DNA of 64,000 bases from Anoxybacteroides tepidamans. Its GTDB lineage: Bacteria > Bacillota > Bacilli > Bacillales > Anoxybacillaceae. The stretch covers positions 290,833-354,832 of the forward strand of contig NZ_JACHEP010000001.1 in the NCBI RefSeq assembly GCF_014201465.1. The letters are read 5' to 3'. This document shows, piece after piece, positions 52,536-61,586 of this stretch. Both the position numbers and the translations under genes were made by a program. Below the pieces are notes generated by a model, which was given only the letters and a program-made list of their open reading frames with translations, had not been told where the DNA came from and did not search any database. Position 1 is the stretch's first letter; every line of letters starts with the position of its first letter.

Positions 52536-54893
52536 ATGGAACCTATTCGTATCGGTTTTTTATTTTCTTTAACAGGTACGACTTCCTTGACAGAAATCGG
52601 ACAATATCAAGCAGCTTTATATGCTCTAGAGAAATACCAAAAAGATCGCTGTCATTCAAATCTTTCGTTTACCTATGAGGTTAGAGATATTCGTTCCGAT
52701 CCAAGAGAGAGTTATAAACATGCGTTAGATATGGCACGTGCGGGAATAAAAATTTTTGTAGGATGCTATACTTCTGCATGTCGTAAAGCCATTTTACCTG
52801 TTCTTGAGCAGCATGATTGTCTTTTAGTATATCCGACCCTCTATGAGGGACAGGAGATTCATCCACACGTTTTCTATATCGGAGAAATTCCTAACCAACA
52901 GATAGCCTCTCTTCTTACATTTATGGTTCAACAGTTTGGACGACGGGTTTATCTAATTGGAAATGATTACATTTATCCTAGATATACGAATCAGCAAATA
53001 CGGGAAATGCTTCACGAATTAAACGGAGAAGTCATCGGAGAAAAATATGTCCCATTAGGACATAAAGAATTTTCACATTGTTTACAGGACATTCAGCAAT
53101 CTTCTCCTGATGTAATACTTTCCACACTCGTTGGGGAAAGTGTGTTACATTTTTATCAAACTTATTACGAATTAAGATTAAATCCAGAGGAAATACCAAT
53201 TCTTAGCCCAATAACAACAGAGTTGGAAATACGCGCTATGGGAGCTAAATATGCAGCAGGACACTATAGTTGTTCCAGTTATTTCCAATCATTGGATACT
53301 CCTGAAAATCGGGAATTTGTACAAGGAATGAAGGAGAAGTATGGACCAGATACAGTTGTTTCTTCGGTTATGGCCAGTACATTTACTGGAATTCAGATGA
53401 TATTAGATGCGGTGAATGCTCTACAATCGACTGAAAGAAAGCAAATATTAAAATATTTATATAAAAAAACATTCTCATCACCGAGCGGACAGATTACGAT
53501 TGAGTCTAACCATCATTTATCTCGTGAAATAAGAATTGGAAAAGCTGATTTGGACGGGCAATTTAAGATTGTTTGGAGCTCGGAACAGCCGATTCCTGCA
53601 AAACCGCTTTTGACAAATACTATCGTCGATTCTATAGACGAAGAGTCGATATGGAAACCTTTTGTTGAGACAATCGGTAAAGAAACATCTGATGGGATTG
53701 TAGTTATTGATCAAAACAGAATGATTTTATATGTTAATTCAGCTGCTTATTCTCTGCTTCGAGCTAAGCAAGGCGATTTTCTCAAGGAGGAGCTTTTACA
53801 GGAGCTTGATTCTACTTATCAGGTAATTCAAAAGAATATTGGGCAAATCAATAAGACTTCTCTCTTTTTGATAAAGAAAATAAACCAACCGTCCCTCCTA
53901 ACCAAAAAACAAGCAACAAAGGAGTATAAGTTTGGCAACATTACAACCTATAGTCCATCCTTTCAAAAAGAGCTGCACGTCGCAGCAATTGCCGCTCAAT
54001 CCGATGCTAATGTACTAATATTAGGAGAAACTGGTTCGGGTAAGGAAGTTTTGGCACGAACCATTCATGAACAAAGCCCTCGCAGGAACGGTCCATTTGT
54101 TGCCTTGAATGCTGGTGCGATTCCAAGAGAACTAATTGCCAGCGAGCTATTCGGATATGTGGAAGGAGCATTTACTGGTTCACGGAAAGGGGGCAACGTA
54201 GGAAAGTTTGAAGCTGCAAATGGAGGGACATTGTTCCTCGATGAAATTGGTGAGATGCCATTGGACTTACAGGTGAGTTTGCTTCGAGTGTTGGAAGAAC
54301 GGAAAGTTGTTCGTATTGGTGACCATAAAGAACGCCCTATTAATGTACGTGTCATAGCCGCAACTAACCGTAATCTCAAGGAAGAAATTGCTTATCAAGG
54401 TTCCTTTCGCTCAGATTTGTATTACCGGTTGAGCGTATTTACTATTCATATTCCACCGCTGCGTCAGCGAATAGAAGATATTCCAAATTTATCTGCACAA
54501 TTTCTTCATCAATTTCATCAGCATTATAGAAAAGGACCACTAGAGTTATGTGATTCTACATTGCAGTTGCTTCAGTCATACAACTGGCCAGGTAACATTC
54601 GCGAGCTGCGAAACATCATAGAAAGGGCATTTCTGCTAGCTATTAATGAACAAAAAATTCTTCCTCTGTACTTACCTGAAGATTTTCAAAAATTCGATAT
54701 AATGAAACAACGATATTTAGCTAGTGCTAGTAATCTAAAGAATATGGAAAAACAGATGATTGAACAAGTTCTCCAACAATCACAAAGCATTTCGGAAGCA
54801 GCCAAAATTCTTGGTATCACGAGAAGTACACTGTATCGAAAAATAAAAAAATGGAAAATTAAGATAAAATCCTTACATAGAAAAAGTTTATAA
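52536..54893 (+). CDS. Sigma-54-dependent activator with an AmiC-like ligand-binding domain
   Basis: The 785-aa fusion protein has a leucine/amide-type periplasmic-binding fold at residues 1-370 (IRIGFLFSLTGTTSLTEIGQ; VGCYTSACRKAILPVLEQHD) without a signal peptide, as in cytoplasmic AmiC. A PAS-like segment lies around 388-430 (GIVVIDQNRMILYVNSAAY). The AAA+ domain has Walker A GETGSGKE near 500, EGAFTGSRKGG (loop GAFTGS, not GAFTGA), Walker B GGTLFLDEIGE and the arginine region. The C-terminal Fis HTH is SEAAKILGITRSTLYRKIKK. Probably senses amides and activates the divergent amidase promoter. GGGGGG precedes the ATG. Confidence 0.93.
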   Translation: MEPIRIGFLFSLTGTTSLTEIGQYQAALYALEKYQKDRCHSNLSFTYEVRDIRSDPRESYKHALDMARAGIKIFVGCYTSACRKAILPVLEQHDCLLVYPTLYEGQEIHPHVFYIGEIPNQQIASLLTFMVQQFGRRVYLIGNDYIYPRYTNQQIREMLHELNGEVIGEKYVPLGHKEFSHCLQDIQQSSPDVILSTLVGESVLHFYQTYYELRLNPEEIPILSPITTELEIRAMGAKYAAGHYSCSSYFQSLDTPENREFVQGMKEKYGPDTVVSSVMASTFTGIQMILDAVNALQSTERKQILKYLYKKTFSSPSGQITIESNHHLSREIRIGKADLDGQFKIVWSSEQPIPAKPLLTNTIVDSIDEESIWKPFVETIGKETSDGIVVIDQNRMILYVNSAAYSLLRAKQGDFLKEELLQELDSTYQVIQKNIGQINKTSLFLIKKINQPSLLTKKQATKEYKFGNITTYSPSFQKELHVAAIAAQSDANVLILGETGSGKEVLARTIHEQSPRRNGPFVALNAGAIPRELIASELFGYVEGAFTGSRKGGNVGKFEAANGGTLFLDEIGEMPLDLQVSLLRVLEERKVVRIGDHKERPINVRVIAATNRNLKEEIAYQGSFRSDLYYRLSVFTIHIPPLRQRIEDIPNLSAQFLHQFHQHYRKGPLELCDSTLQLLQSYNWPGNIRELRNIIERAFLLAINEQKILPLYLPEDFQKFDIMKQRYLASASNLKNMEKQMIEQVLQQSQSISEAAKILGITRSTLYRKIKKWKIKIKSLHRKSL

Positions 54894-54952
54894 GACCTGT
54901 TTTGCCTCCCTTGTGCATACTGGATACTATCCAGCCAAGGGAGGCGAAGACG

Positions 54953-55280
54953 ATGGCAAAAACCGTTTTTGACATTCAACGAACTGTATTCGCGATAGAA
55001 AGTATGATCGTGAAAATTGAAGGTCAAGCACAAATGATTGCCAAGTTGATTCAAGAAAACGAACAACTAACAACTACGTCAAGAAAATAGACAACTTCGC
55101 AAAGAAAACCAACAACTGAAAACACGTGTAGCCGAATGGGAAGCTCGCATGAAAAAACAGTACCAATATCCAATTACCGCCGTCTCCCTGCCTTCTTCGG
55201 AGCGTTTTATAACCAAACATTCTTCGCGTCCCCCATCCGAGAAGAAACCGGGCTGTCAACCTGGTCACTGCATTGCGATC
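54953..55280 (+). pseudogene. IS66-family transposase N-terminal remnant
   Basis: The frame MAKTVFDIQRTVFAIESMIV...ENEQL shifts near 55080 and continues as QLRKENQQLKTRVAEWEARM, then SSRPPSEKKPGCQPGH, the coiled coil and PPS...KPGxQPGH motif of IS66 TnpC. The remaining 400 residues are absent. The GAATCC/GGATTC-type hairpin at 55377-55425 beyond it has no assigned role. Confidence 0.65.
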
Positions 55281-55480
55281 CGAAAAGTAGACAGTATAAA
55301 TTCAGTTAATCCGAAGGAATCAGAGTGATAAAGCTTCTGGTTCCTTTCCTTGTTCTTGTCTTTTCCTCAGTGTCTTAGAATCCTAAGAGCCTGTCAAAGA
55401 GAACGCTTGACAGACCCTTGGAATTCTGAGAATGGATTGGTAAGACGAGAAGGAGAAAATATAACCCCTTGTGCTCTTCT

Positions 55481-56020
55481 TTAGCTAGCCTTTGCATATT
55501 GAACTGGTGTTTGATAATCGAGAACACTTTGTATACGTCGATGTTCGTAATAGCGAATATAATCATGTATCAGTTGCACGGTCTCCTCTATGCTCTTAGT
55601 GGTCTGCAGATCTTGTTGAATCTCTGTTTTGAGATAGGAGAAAAAGCTTTCAATGCATGCGTTATCAAGAGCATTATCTTTTCTTGGCATGCTTGACGTA
55701 ATCGAAAACGTGTCCATAAGCGTTTTCCTTCTTGTTGATCGATACGGCATTCCTTGATCGGTGTGAAAGATTAAGAAATCATCGATGTTTCTGATTTCCA
55801 AAGCATATTAAAAGCATATTATATTAATAGAGAATCTTCCACAAGTTGAACATCGTGTGTTTGTGGAATCTGATAGCCTACCATTATTGTGTAAATCCAT
55901 AATGGCAGAAACAAATCGTTTTTTATCGTCCACGGCCACTTCTGTTACATCTGCGACCCATTTTTCATTCAGACGTGCTGTAGAAAAATCTCTCTTTAAT
56001 AGATTTTCATAAATATATCC
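55481..56020 (-). pseudogene. IS3-family transposase (IS150-like OrfB) remnant
   Basis: The C-terminal part (FLIFHTDQGMPYRSTRRKTL; MPRKDNALDNACIESFFSYL; YIRYYEHRRIQSVLDYQTPV) contains the second Asp and Glu of the DDE integrase core. A preceding part in another frame (KRDFSTARLNEKWVADVTEV, AVDDKKRFVSAIMDLHNNG) carries the first Asp. Frames are broken and the N-terminus and OrfA are missing, so it is inactive. Confidence 0.8.
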
Positions 56021-56473
56021 AGCTGAAGTTGCCTTTTTTTCTGTGAAAATAACGGCGAATTCGCGATTATTTTCATGTTTGGGTGGGGAGAAAAATTTTT
56101 CTCATGGATGTTTACTTTCTCATAATCGTCTTCGTTATACACATGAGCCGTTGCGTTTCGCGAACTAAGCATATCATTCCATATATCGATATTCTCAATC
56201 CACCCTTCCTTGAACGCTTGACGATAACACGATCGCCGAGTATTCAACTCAAGTCCCGATGCTTTAAAAATTTTGGATAAAAGCTTCCAAAGCTGATCTT
56301 CTAAAATTTCATATTTTTTCACAATCGAATCCCGATACACTTCTTTCAATAATTCATCACCATCTGAGTTGCTGAGAGGATGCGATGACATTTTTTAAAT
56401 GCAGCAATGAGCGAAACGCATATTGATACGATAAGATAATGGATTCTCTATATTTGTCAAATAAATCACTCAT
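55996..56473 (-). pseudogene. HepT-like HEPN (HI0074 family) gene, frameshifted
   Basis: From the ATG at 56473 the frame reads MSDLFDKYRESIILSYQYAF and LHLKNVIAS, then shifts by one near 56370 into DGDELLKEVYRDSIVKKYEI, REAFKEG-like CYRQAFKEGWIENIDIWNDM and LSSRNATAHVYNE. RNxxxH is the HEPN nuclease motif of HepT toxins of MntA-HepT pairs. The C-terminus after about 56100 runs into a family D repeat and the IS3 remnant. No MntA-type nucleotidyltransferase antitoxin is nearby. Confidence 0.7.
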
Positions 56474-56540
56474 TGCAATCTACCTTTCTTTAACATATTC
56501 ACACCAAAAGTGTCGCGCAACTGCTACTCAAACTACAATC

Positions 56541-57719
56541 CTATATTATTTTATTAACTTTACGATGTAAAAACAAAGCAATTATTTGTGTTACCATAAC
56601 GAACGCGATCAGTATAGAAATGGAAGTTTCATACATCCATCCCATCATACTACTTCCAATAAGCATCGCCAGTCCCAATGTAATGTTGAATATAGCATAA
56701 GCACGTCCGCGCATATGAATTGGAATCAAATCTGCGATAGCAGCCTTCATCATCGTTTCTTGAATCCCCATTAGCGCTCCCCAACAAATAACCGCTATCA
56801 CAATCATCCATGAGTGGTTCACAAACCCCAACAATACAACAGGAATGCTCAAAACCGGAATCCATAGAAGTTCCTTAAATCCATTGCGATCATACCGTTT
56901 TCCTACCCATAAGGCAACCATTGCATCCATTCCCATGGCAAGTGCATATAAAATCGGAATCCAAGCAGGTGAAATGATGTGGCGTTGGCTCATATGTAAA
57001 GATAATAAGGGAAAGCTTACAAATCCCACCATACTAATAAACGAGAAACCGATATACCGCCAAAAAACACTTGGCAATGTTATATTCGCCTGAACCTGTT
57101 CCGTTCCCTTAGGCAAGGATGTTTCCATTGTCTCGGGATTGGGGACTTTGATTCGTAAATAAGAAAGAACGACCAACAAAAGAAACACAGGAATCAACGT
57201 CCACATGAATCCCGTCCTGTAGCTGTTTGTTAAGCTGAAGCTAAGCGTCAATAATAAAGGTCCGATAAAGGCACCAGCTTGATCGATCGCTTCGTGAAGA
57301 CCAAATCCATATCCTGTACCTACTCGTTTTGTAGCGAAAGATAACATAGTATCTTTCCCAGGACTTCGAATGGCTTTTCCCACACGCTCTAAAATAAAAA
57401 AGAGAGCTGCTAGCTGCCAATGACCTGTAAAGGCAAGTAGCGGAACCGATAGGAGTAGTGCATAACCAACGTAGGTAATCGTCCAATAGCTTTTTGTTCG
57501 ATCCACCCAATAACCTGATGCAATGCGCAACACATAGCCCAAAAACTCGCCAACTCCTGTTACCAACCCGATTGCAACAGCGCTTGCTCCCAACGTATGA
57601 AGATAAGGGCCCGTTACACTTCGTGCACCTTCGTATGTAATATCCCCAAGCGCACTGATAACCCCAAATAAGATAATAAAACGATAAGCAAGTTTATTTA
57701 GGCTTTGTCTTTTTTCCAC
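56541..57719 (-). CDS. MFS transporter
   Basis: The 392-aa protein has 12 predicted helices and MFS loop motifs (ASGYWVDRTKSYW near residue 67, ERVGKAIRSPGKDTMLS near 110, ALWVGKRYDRNG near 268). It is probably an exporter of unknown substrate. The start is GTG with AGGAGAGG upstream and three bases after the stop of the upstream small gene, indicating coupled translation. Confidence 0.87.
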   Translation of the reverse strand: MEKRQSLNKLAYRFIILFGVISALGDITYEGARSVTGPYLHTLGASAVAIGLVTGVGEFLGYVLRIASGYWVDRTKSYWTITYVGYALLLSVPLLAFTGHWQLAALFFILERVGKAIRSPGKDTMLSFATKRVGTGYGFGLHEAIDQAGAFIGPLLLTLSFSLTNSYRTGFMWTLIPVFLLLVVLSYLRIKVPNPETMETSLPKGTEQVQANITLPSVFWRYIGFSFISMVGFVSFPLLSLHMSQRHIISPAWIPILYALAMGMDAMVALWVGKRYDRNGFKELLWIPVLSIPVVLLGFVNHSWMIVIAVICWGALMGIQETMMKAAIADLIPIHMRGRAYAIFNITLGLAMLIGSSMMGWMYETSISILIAFVMVTQIIALFLHRKVNKII

Positions 57720-57722
57720 CAG

Positions 57723-57983
57723 CTATCCTCTCCTCATTAATAGCCTTAACGATCCGAATGGCCAGTCGATCAACTTCTGTTTTACATATAAAAATCGCTT
57801 GATTGGGTGAAATGTTGCTGAGTAGTTGTTCATCGCGCATCGAAGGACAATTTTATCATACAAAATATTACGAATAAGTAAACCATCTTCTATCGACAAA
57901 TTTTTGCAATAAGGAAAGCGCAAGGTGCCCCCATTTCGCCTACAGGCAACCAAGTAGAGGTACCATCCAAAAAATATTGCCAA
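57723..57983 (-). CDS. Unknown protein, probably the C-terminal remainder of a gene interrupted by the IS605-type element
   Basis: The 86-residue frame contains FPYCKNLSIEDGLLIRNILY and ATFHPIKRFLYVKQKLIDWP, protein-like but unrecognised. The only start is a poor TTG at 57983, and the right end of the TnpB element lies just upstream (about 58011). Coupling to the MFS gene suggests it was once a functional cotranscribed gene. Confidence 0.35.
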   Translation of the reverse strand: MAIFFGWYLYLVACRRNGGTLRFPYCKNLSIEDGLLIRNILYDKIVLRCAMNNYSATFHPIKRFLYVKQKLIDWPFGSLRLLMRRG

Positions 57984-58010
57984 CGCTTCACATAATATGG
58001 TAACCTACTC

Positions 58011-58200
58011 TTGAACTACTCCCACTTTCACTTCGTTTAGAAGTGGGAGATTCCTACGATCTCCGCTCTGTCACGCGGATGTTTAGTAGGCGATCCCCGC
58101 AGTTCCTGCGGTTCAGTTGCCTAACAAGACAACAAGCGAATGGTTTCTTGCAACAAATTTTTTGCAGCGTTCACATCTCGATCATGATGTGTTCCACAAG
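58011..58200 (-). ncRNA. Possible omega RNA of TnpB
   Basis: In IS605-type elements the guide RNA overlaps the tnpB 3' end and stops at the right end of the element. Here the region holds the GCAACTGAACCGCAGGAACTG...GATCGCC and CCGCGTGACAGAGCGG structured stretch and the final hairpin. Assigned by position only. Confidence 0.4.
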
Positions 58201-59225
58201 ACGGACACGACCACGCACGCAAGTTTAATTTCTTTACTTCTTTGTTTTGATACCCACAAACCGAACAAAGCTGAGAACTCGCAAAGTGCTTGCTCACCAC
58301 AATCAACTTGTTTACCATACCACTTTGCCTTGTACTCTAACATCGTTCGAAATTGCGACCACGACACTTCATGAATCGCTTTGGCTAGCTTATGGTTTTT
58401 CACCATGTTGGCCACTTGCAAATCCTCCAGCCCGATGACATCGTGGTTTTTGATGATCTCGGTGGAGAGTTTATGCAAGTAATCCATTCGAGCGTTGACG
58501 ATTTTTTCGTGGATGCGTGCGACTTTCATCCGTTGTTTATACCAATTCGAACCGCCTTGTTTTCGTCTTGCAAGTTTACGCTGCTCTTTCGCTAACTTTT
58601 GTTCTAGTTTGCGAAGCCACTTTGGATTTTCATATGCCGTTCCGTCTGAAAGAATGACGAGATGTTTTAAGCCCATGTCGATGCCAACAGATGATCCTGT
58701 CTTTGGAAGTGGTTGTACTTCTTCTTCGGTGAGGATGGATACAAAGTACTTGCCTGTTGGATTTCGTCTGATGGTTGCGCAAAGAATACGTCCTTTCACT
58801 TCACGACTTTTTGCCAAGCGGACAAATCCAAGTTTGGGTAGTTTGATTTTATTTCCAACAATCGCAATATTGTCATTCGTGTACTTTGTTGTATACGATT
58901 GCACGTTATTCTTTTTGGACTTGAATTTGGGCCTATCGTTTTGCTTATTGAAAAAGCGTGTGTACGCATCTGACAAATGTTTGAGGGAGGTTTGTAGTGC
59001 AATGCTGTCTACTTCTTTGAGCCAAGCGAGCTCTTTTTTCAGTTTGGTCAATTGCGCAGAGCATGTGTTATACGACAAGCCTTTTCCAGTTTGCTCGTAT
59101 GTGTCGTTCCATTTGGCAAGAAAATAGTTGAACGCAAACCGCGCGCACCCAAACGTTTTGTTGATAAGCACTTCTTGTTCCTTGTTCGGATAGATGCGAA
59201 ACTTGTAGGCTTTATTGACAAGCAT
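58121..59225 (-). pseudogene. tnpB: RNA-guided nuclease TnpB, frameshifted
   Basis: From [20 protein letters not shown] the frame shows Ruv[21 protein letters not shown] (Asp near residue 190) and Ruv[19 protein letters not shown] (Glu near 275). An extra base near 58307 shifts the reading. The zinc-finger and RuvC-III part ([34 protein letters not shown]) is in the next frame and ends at 58121. The frame as it stands loses the last catalytic Asp, so the protein is inactive unless recoded. Confidence 0.85.
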
Positions 59226-59498
59226 TGACTTTCACCTCTTTGTATTTTATATATTTTATCATACATCATTTTCATGTACGAAAAGATGAAATACGCACTT
59301 GTGCAGATAGAAAAATGAGCTTTCGGCTACGCCTAACCGACATTCATCTCCCACCTATCCATTGGGCTACGCCCTTCACATGCCTTGAGGTGGGAGTCTT
59401 CTGTCGGGAAATGATAAAATATGGCTTCTTCTTGTACGAAATGGTTGGCAGAAGCCCAACCAGTCGATAGCGAATCACAATGAAAGAAGGGATGAAAT

Positions 59499-60362
59499 AT
59501 GATCGGTTTTATCGGCTTAGGCATTATGGGAAGCCGCATGGCGGAAAATTTAATCGACAGCGGCTATGAACTTATTGTGCATAACCGGTCAAAAGAAAAA
59601 GCGGCTCGCCTATTGCAAAAAGGGGCGAAATGGGCCGACTCTCCAAAGGAAGTGGCGAAGCAGTCCGATGTCATCTTGACGATGCTCGCCACACCCCGTG
59701 CCGTTGAAGCTGTTGCGCTCGGGGAACATGGATTTTTGCCCCACTTCCCTAAAGGGAGCATTTGGGTCGATTGCAGTACAGTCGATCCGGCCTTTACTCG
59801 AAAAATGGCGGAGGAATCCGCGAAGCGGGGCATTCGCTTTTTAGACGCCCCTGTCGCCGGTTCAAAAATCCCTGCTGAAAAAGGCGAACTCGTATTTTTC
59901 GTTGGCGGCCGAAAAGAAGACTTAGAAGAAATCCTCCCATTGCTCAATGCCATGGGAAAAGCCATCCATCATCAAGGCGAAAACGGAAAAGGAACGTCGA
60001 TGAAACTTGTCGTCAATCTCATGCTCGCCGAGTCGATGGCGGCTTTTGCCGAAGCGGTCACGTTGGGCGAAGCGCTCGGCCTAGACAAAGAAACGGTAGT
60101 CAACACCTTGCTGAACGGCCCAACAACCGCTCCGTTTTTAAACGGAAAAAAGGAACATATTCTCCGCAACTACTTTGCGACAGAATTTCCTCTTGAACAT
60201 ATGCAAAAAGACTTGCAGCTCATGGCCCAATCGGCCTACGAAAACAACGTTTCTTTGCCGCTTGCTAACGCCGCAAAAGAACTATACGGCTTGGCGAAGC
60301 AATATGGATGGGGGCAACAAGATTTCTCGGCCATTTACGGACTTTTATCGACCAAAAAGTAG
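59499..60362 (+). CDS. NAD(P)-dependent beta-hydroxyacid dehydrogenase (3-hydroxyisobutyrate dehydrogenase family)
   Basis: The 287-aa enzyme has an N-terminal Rossmann motif (GFIGLGIMGSRMAENL), the substrate motif FLDAPVAGSKIPAEKGEL near residue 120 and the catalytic Lys in GKGTSMKLVVNLML near 170. It oxidises short beta-hydroxy acids or reduces (succinic) semialdehydes as in GLYR enzymes. Higher GC content than its neighbours is apparent. AGAAGGG precedes the ATG. A terminator follows at 60369. Confidence 0.9.
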   Translation: MIGFIGLGIMGSRMAENLIDSGYELIVHNRSKEKAARLLQKGAKWADSPKEVAKQSDVILTMLATPRAVEAVALGEHGFLPHFPKGSIWVDCSTVDPAFTRKMAEESAKRGIRFLDAPVAGSKIPAEKGELVFFVGGRKEDLEEILPLLNAMGKAIHHQGENGKGTSMKLVVNLMLAESMAAFAEAVTLGEALGLDKETVVNTLLNGPTTAPFLNGKKEHILRNYFATEFPLEHMQKDLQLMAQSAYENNVSLPLANAAKELYGLAKQYGWGQQDFSAIYGLLSTKK

Positions 60363-60368
60363 ATAAAA

Positions 60369-60415
60369 GAGGCTGGCTTCAAAAAGTCGATTTAGCGATC
60401 TTTTGAGCCAGCCTC
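60369..60415 (+). terminator. Terminator of the hydroxyacid dehydrogenase gene
   Basis: GAGGCTGGCTTCAAAA...TTTTGAGCCAGCCTC forms a stem of about 14 bp, followed by GTTGCGTTTT. Confidence 0.75.
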
Positions 60416-60560
60416 GTTGCGTTTTGCCAACTACAAATTGTTACCGCTACTTTCACAGTTCAGGTTTTTCCCATATAGACTACGCCCGTGCTAGACGAAC
60501 AAGACACTTCCCTATCGCTGGTGAATTGAAAGATCGAATAACTCTCAAATTAACCTATAA

Positions 60561-61586
60561 TTATACAATAGTAGCATGTATTGCCTTGTCTGACTGTAAC
60601 ATTAAATTTCTAACACCTATGTTAAGATTAGCAAATCTTTCGTCACCTATTCCCTCTGTTTTATATCGATAATATATTTGTTGTAATACCGCAGCTATTT
60701 TGTAAAAAGAGAAGCTGAGATAGTAATTAAGGTTGGAAATATCTCGTCCTGATACTTCGGCATATAAAATAGCCAACTCTTTTCTCGTCATAAACCCCGG
60801 CTGATTCGTTATAGTAGCCAATCCAGTGTCTTCATCTTCCTTCTCTGTCCAATAAGCGAGGCTAATAGCGAGATCTAAAAGAGGATCTCCAATTGTTGAC
60901 ATTTCCCAGTCTAATACTGCGATAATTTCATTAGGATTTTCAATGTTAAATACTATATTATTTAATTTAAAGTCATTGTGAATAATAGTAACTTCTTTAG
61001 AAACAGGTATATTGTGTATCAACCAGTTTTCTAGTTTTTCAACAAACGGCAAATCTTCTGTTCTGACTTGTCTATAGCGGTTAATCCAACCATTCACTTG
61101 CCTTTGTAAAAATCCTTCTGGCTTTCCCAATGAATCTAGGCCACTTTTATATACGTCAATGCGATGTAAATCAGCTAATTCCTGAATAAAGGATTTAGAA
61201 ATCTGTTTTTTTATTTTAAGAACGTCCCACTGATTAGGAAGTTGTTTGTCTAATACGATACCCTTTTTCAACTCCATAATATAAAAAGGTTTATCCATTA
61301 TATTATGATCTTCACAGTATAATAAAGGTTTAGGGGCTTTGGGATACACGGAATAAATCTTTTTTAACAAGTTATATTCTCGATTCATATCATGTGCTTT
61401 AGCCGGCAGTTTTCCAAAAGGAGGTCTTCGCAACACCCCTTCCCACTGACCGATGCGTAATAAATATGTTAAGTTCGAGTACCCAGCAGTAAACGGCTTA
61501 ATCACTAATTCCTCAGTTTCATCCATTAAATTGAACTTTTCTCTTAAGTACTGTTCAACACGAGACCAATTAACGTTTTGGAGCAC
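60561..61586 (-). CDS. APH-family phosphotransferase linked to acyl-CoA dehydrogenase (ACAD10/11 N-domain type)
   Basis: The 341-aa kinase-fold protein has FTAGYSNLTYLLRIG near residue 34, the catalytic loop VTIIHNDFKLNNIVF near 205 and the metal-binding VLDWEMSTIGDPLLDLA near 228. In animals this domain is fused to an acyl-CoA dehydrogenase (ACAD10/11), and the bacterial pair handles 4-hydroxyacyl-CoAs by phosphorylation. Here it follows and overlaps the dehydrogenase gene. The GTG at 61586 has GGAGGAGG 6 bp upstream; the ATG at 61613 lies deeper in the dehydrogenase gene and lacks such a site. Confidence 0.82.
   Translation of the reverse strand: MLQNVNWSRVEQYLREKFNLMDETEELVIKPFTAGYSNLTYLLRIGQWEGVLRRPPFGKLPAKAHDMNREYNLLKKIYSVYPKAPKPLLYCEDHNIMDKPFYIMELKKGIVLDKQLPNQWDVLKIKKQISKSFIQELADLHRIDVYKSGLDSLGKPEGFLQRQVNGWINRYRQVRTEDLPFVEKLENWLIHNIPVSKEVTIIHNDFKLNNIVFNIENPNEIIAVLDWEMSTIGDPLLDLAISLAYWTEKEDEDTGLATITNQPGFMTRKELAILYAEVSGRDISNLNYYLSFSFYKIAAVLQQIYYRYKTEGIGDERFANLNIGVRNLMLQSDKAIHATIV

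Larger units (their letters stand above)
58011..59410 (-). mobile_element. IS605/IS1341-type element (tnpB only)
   Basis: A tnpB gene is flanked by the subterminal hairpins typical of IS200/IS605: at the right end CTCCCACTTT...AAGTGGGAG (58018-58049), with TTCAA at the likely cleavage point (58011-58015), and at the left end CTCCCACCTATCC...TTGAGGTGGGAG (59348-59397). No tnpA is present, so the element would need a helper transposase. Confidence 0.8.

Noticed and set aside
58495-59127. 210-codon plus-strand frame
   Set aside because: It is the reverse of tnpB, which has clear RuvC motifs on the minus strand.
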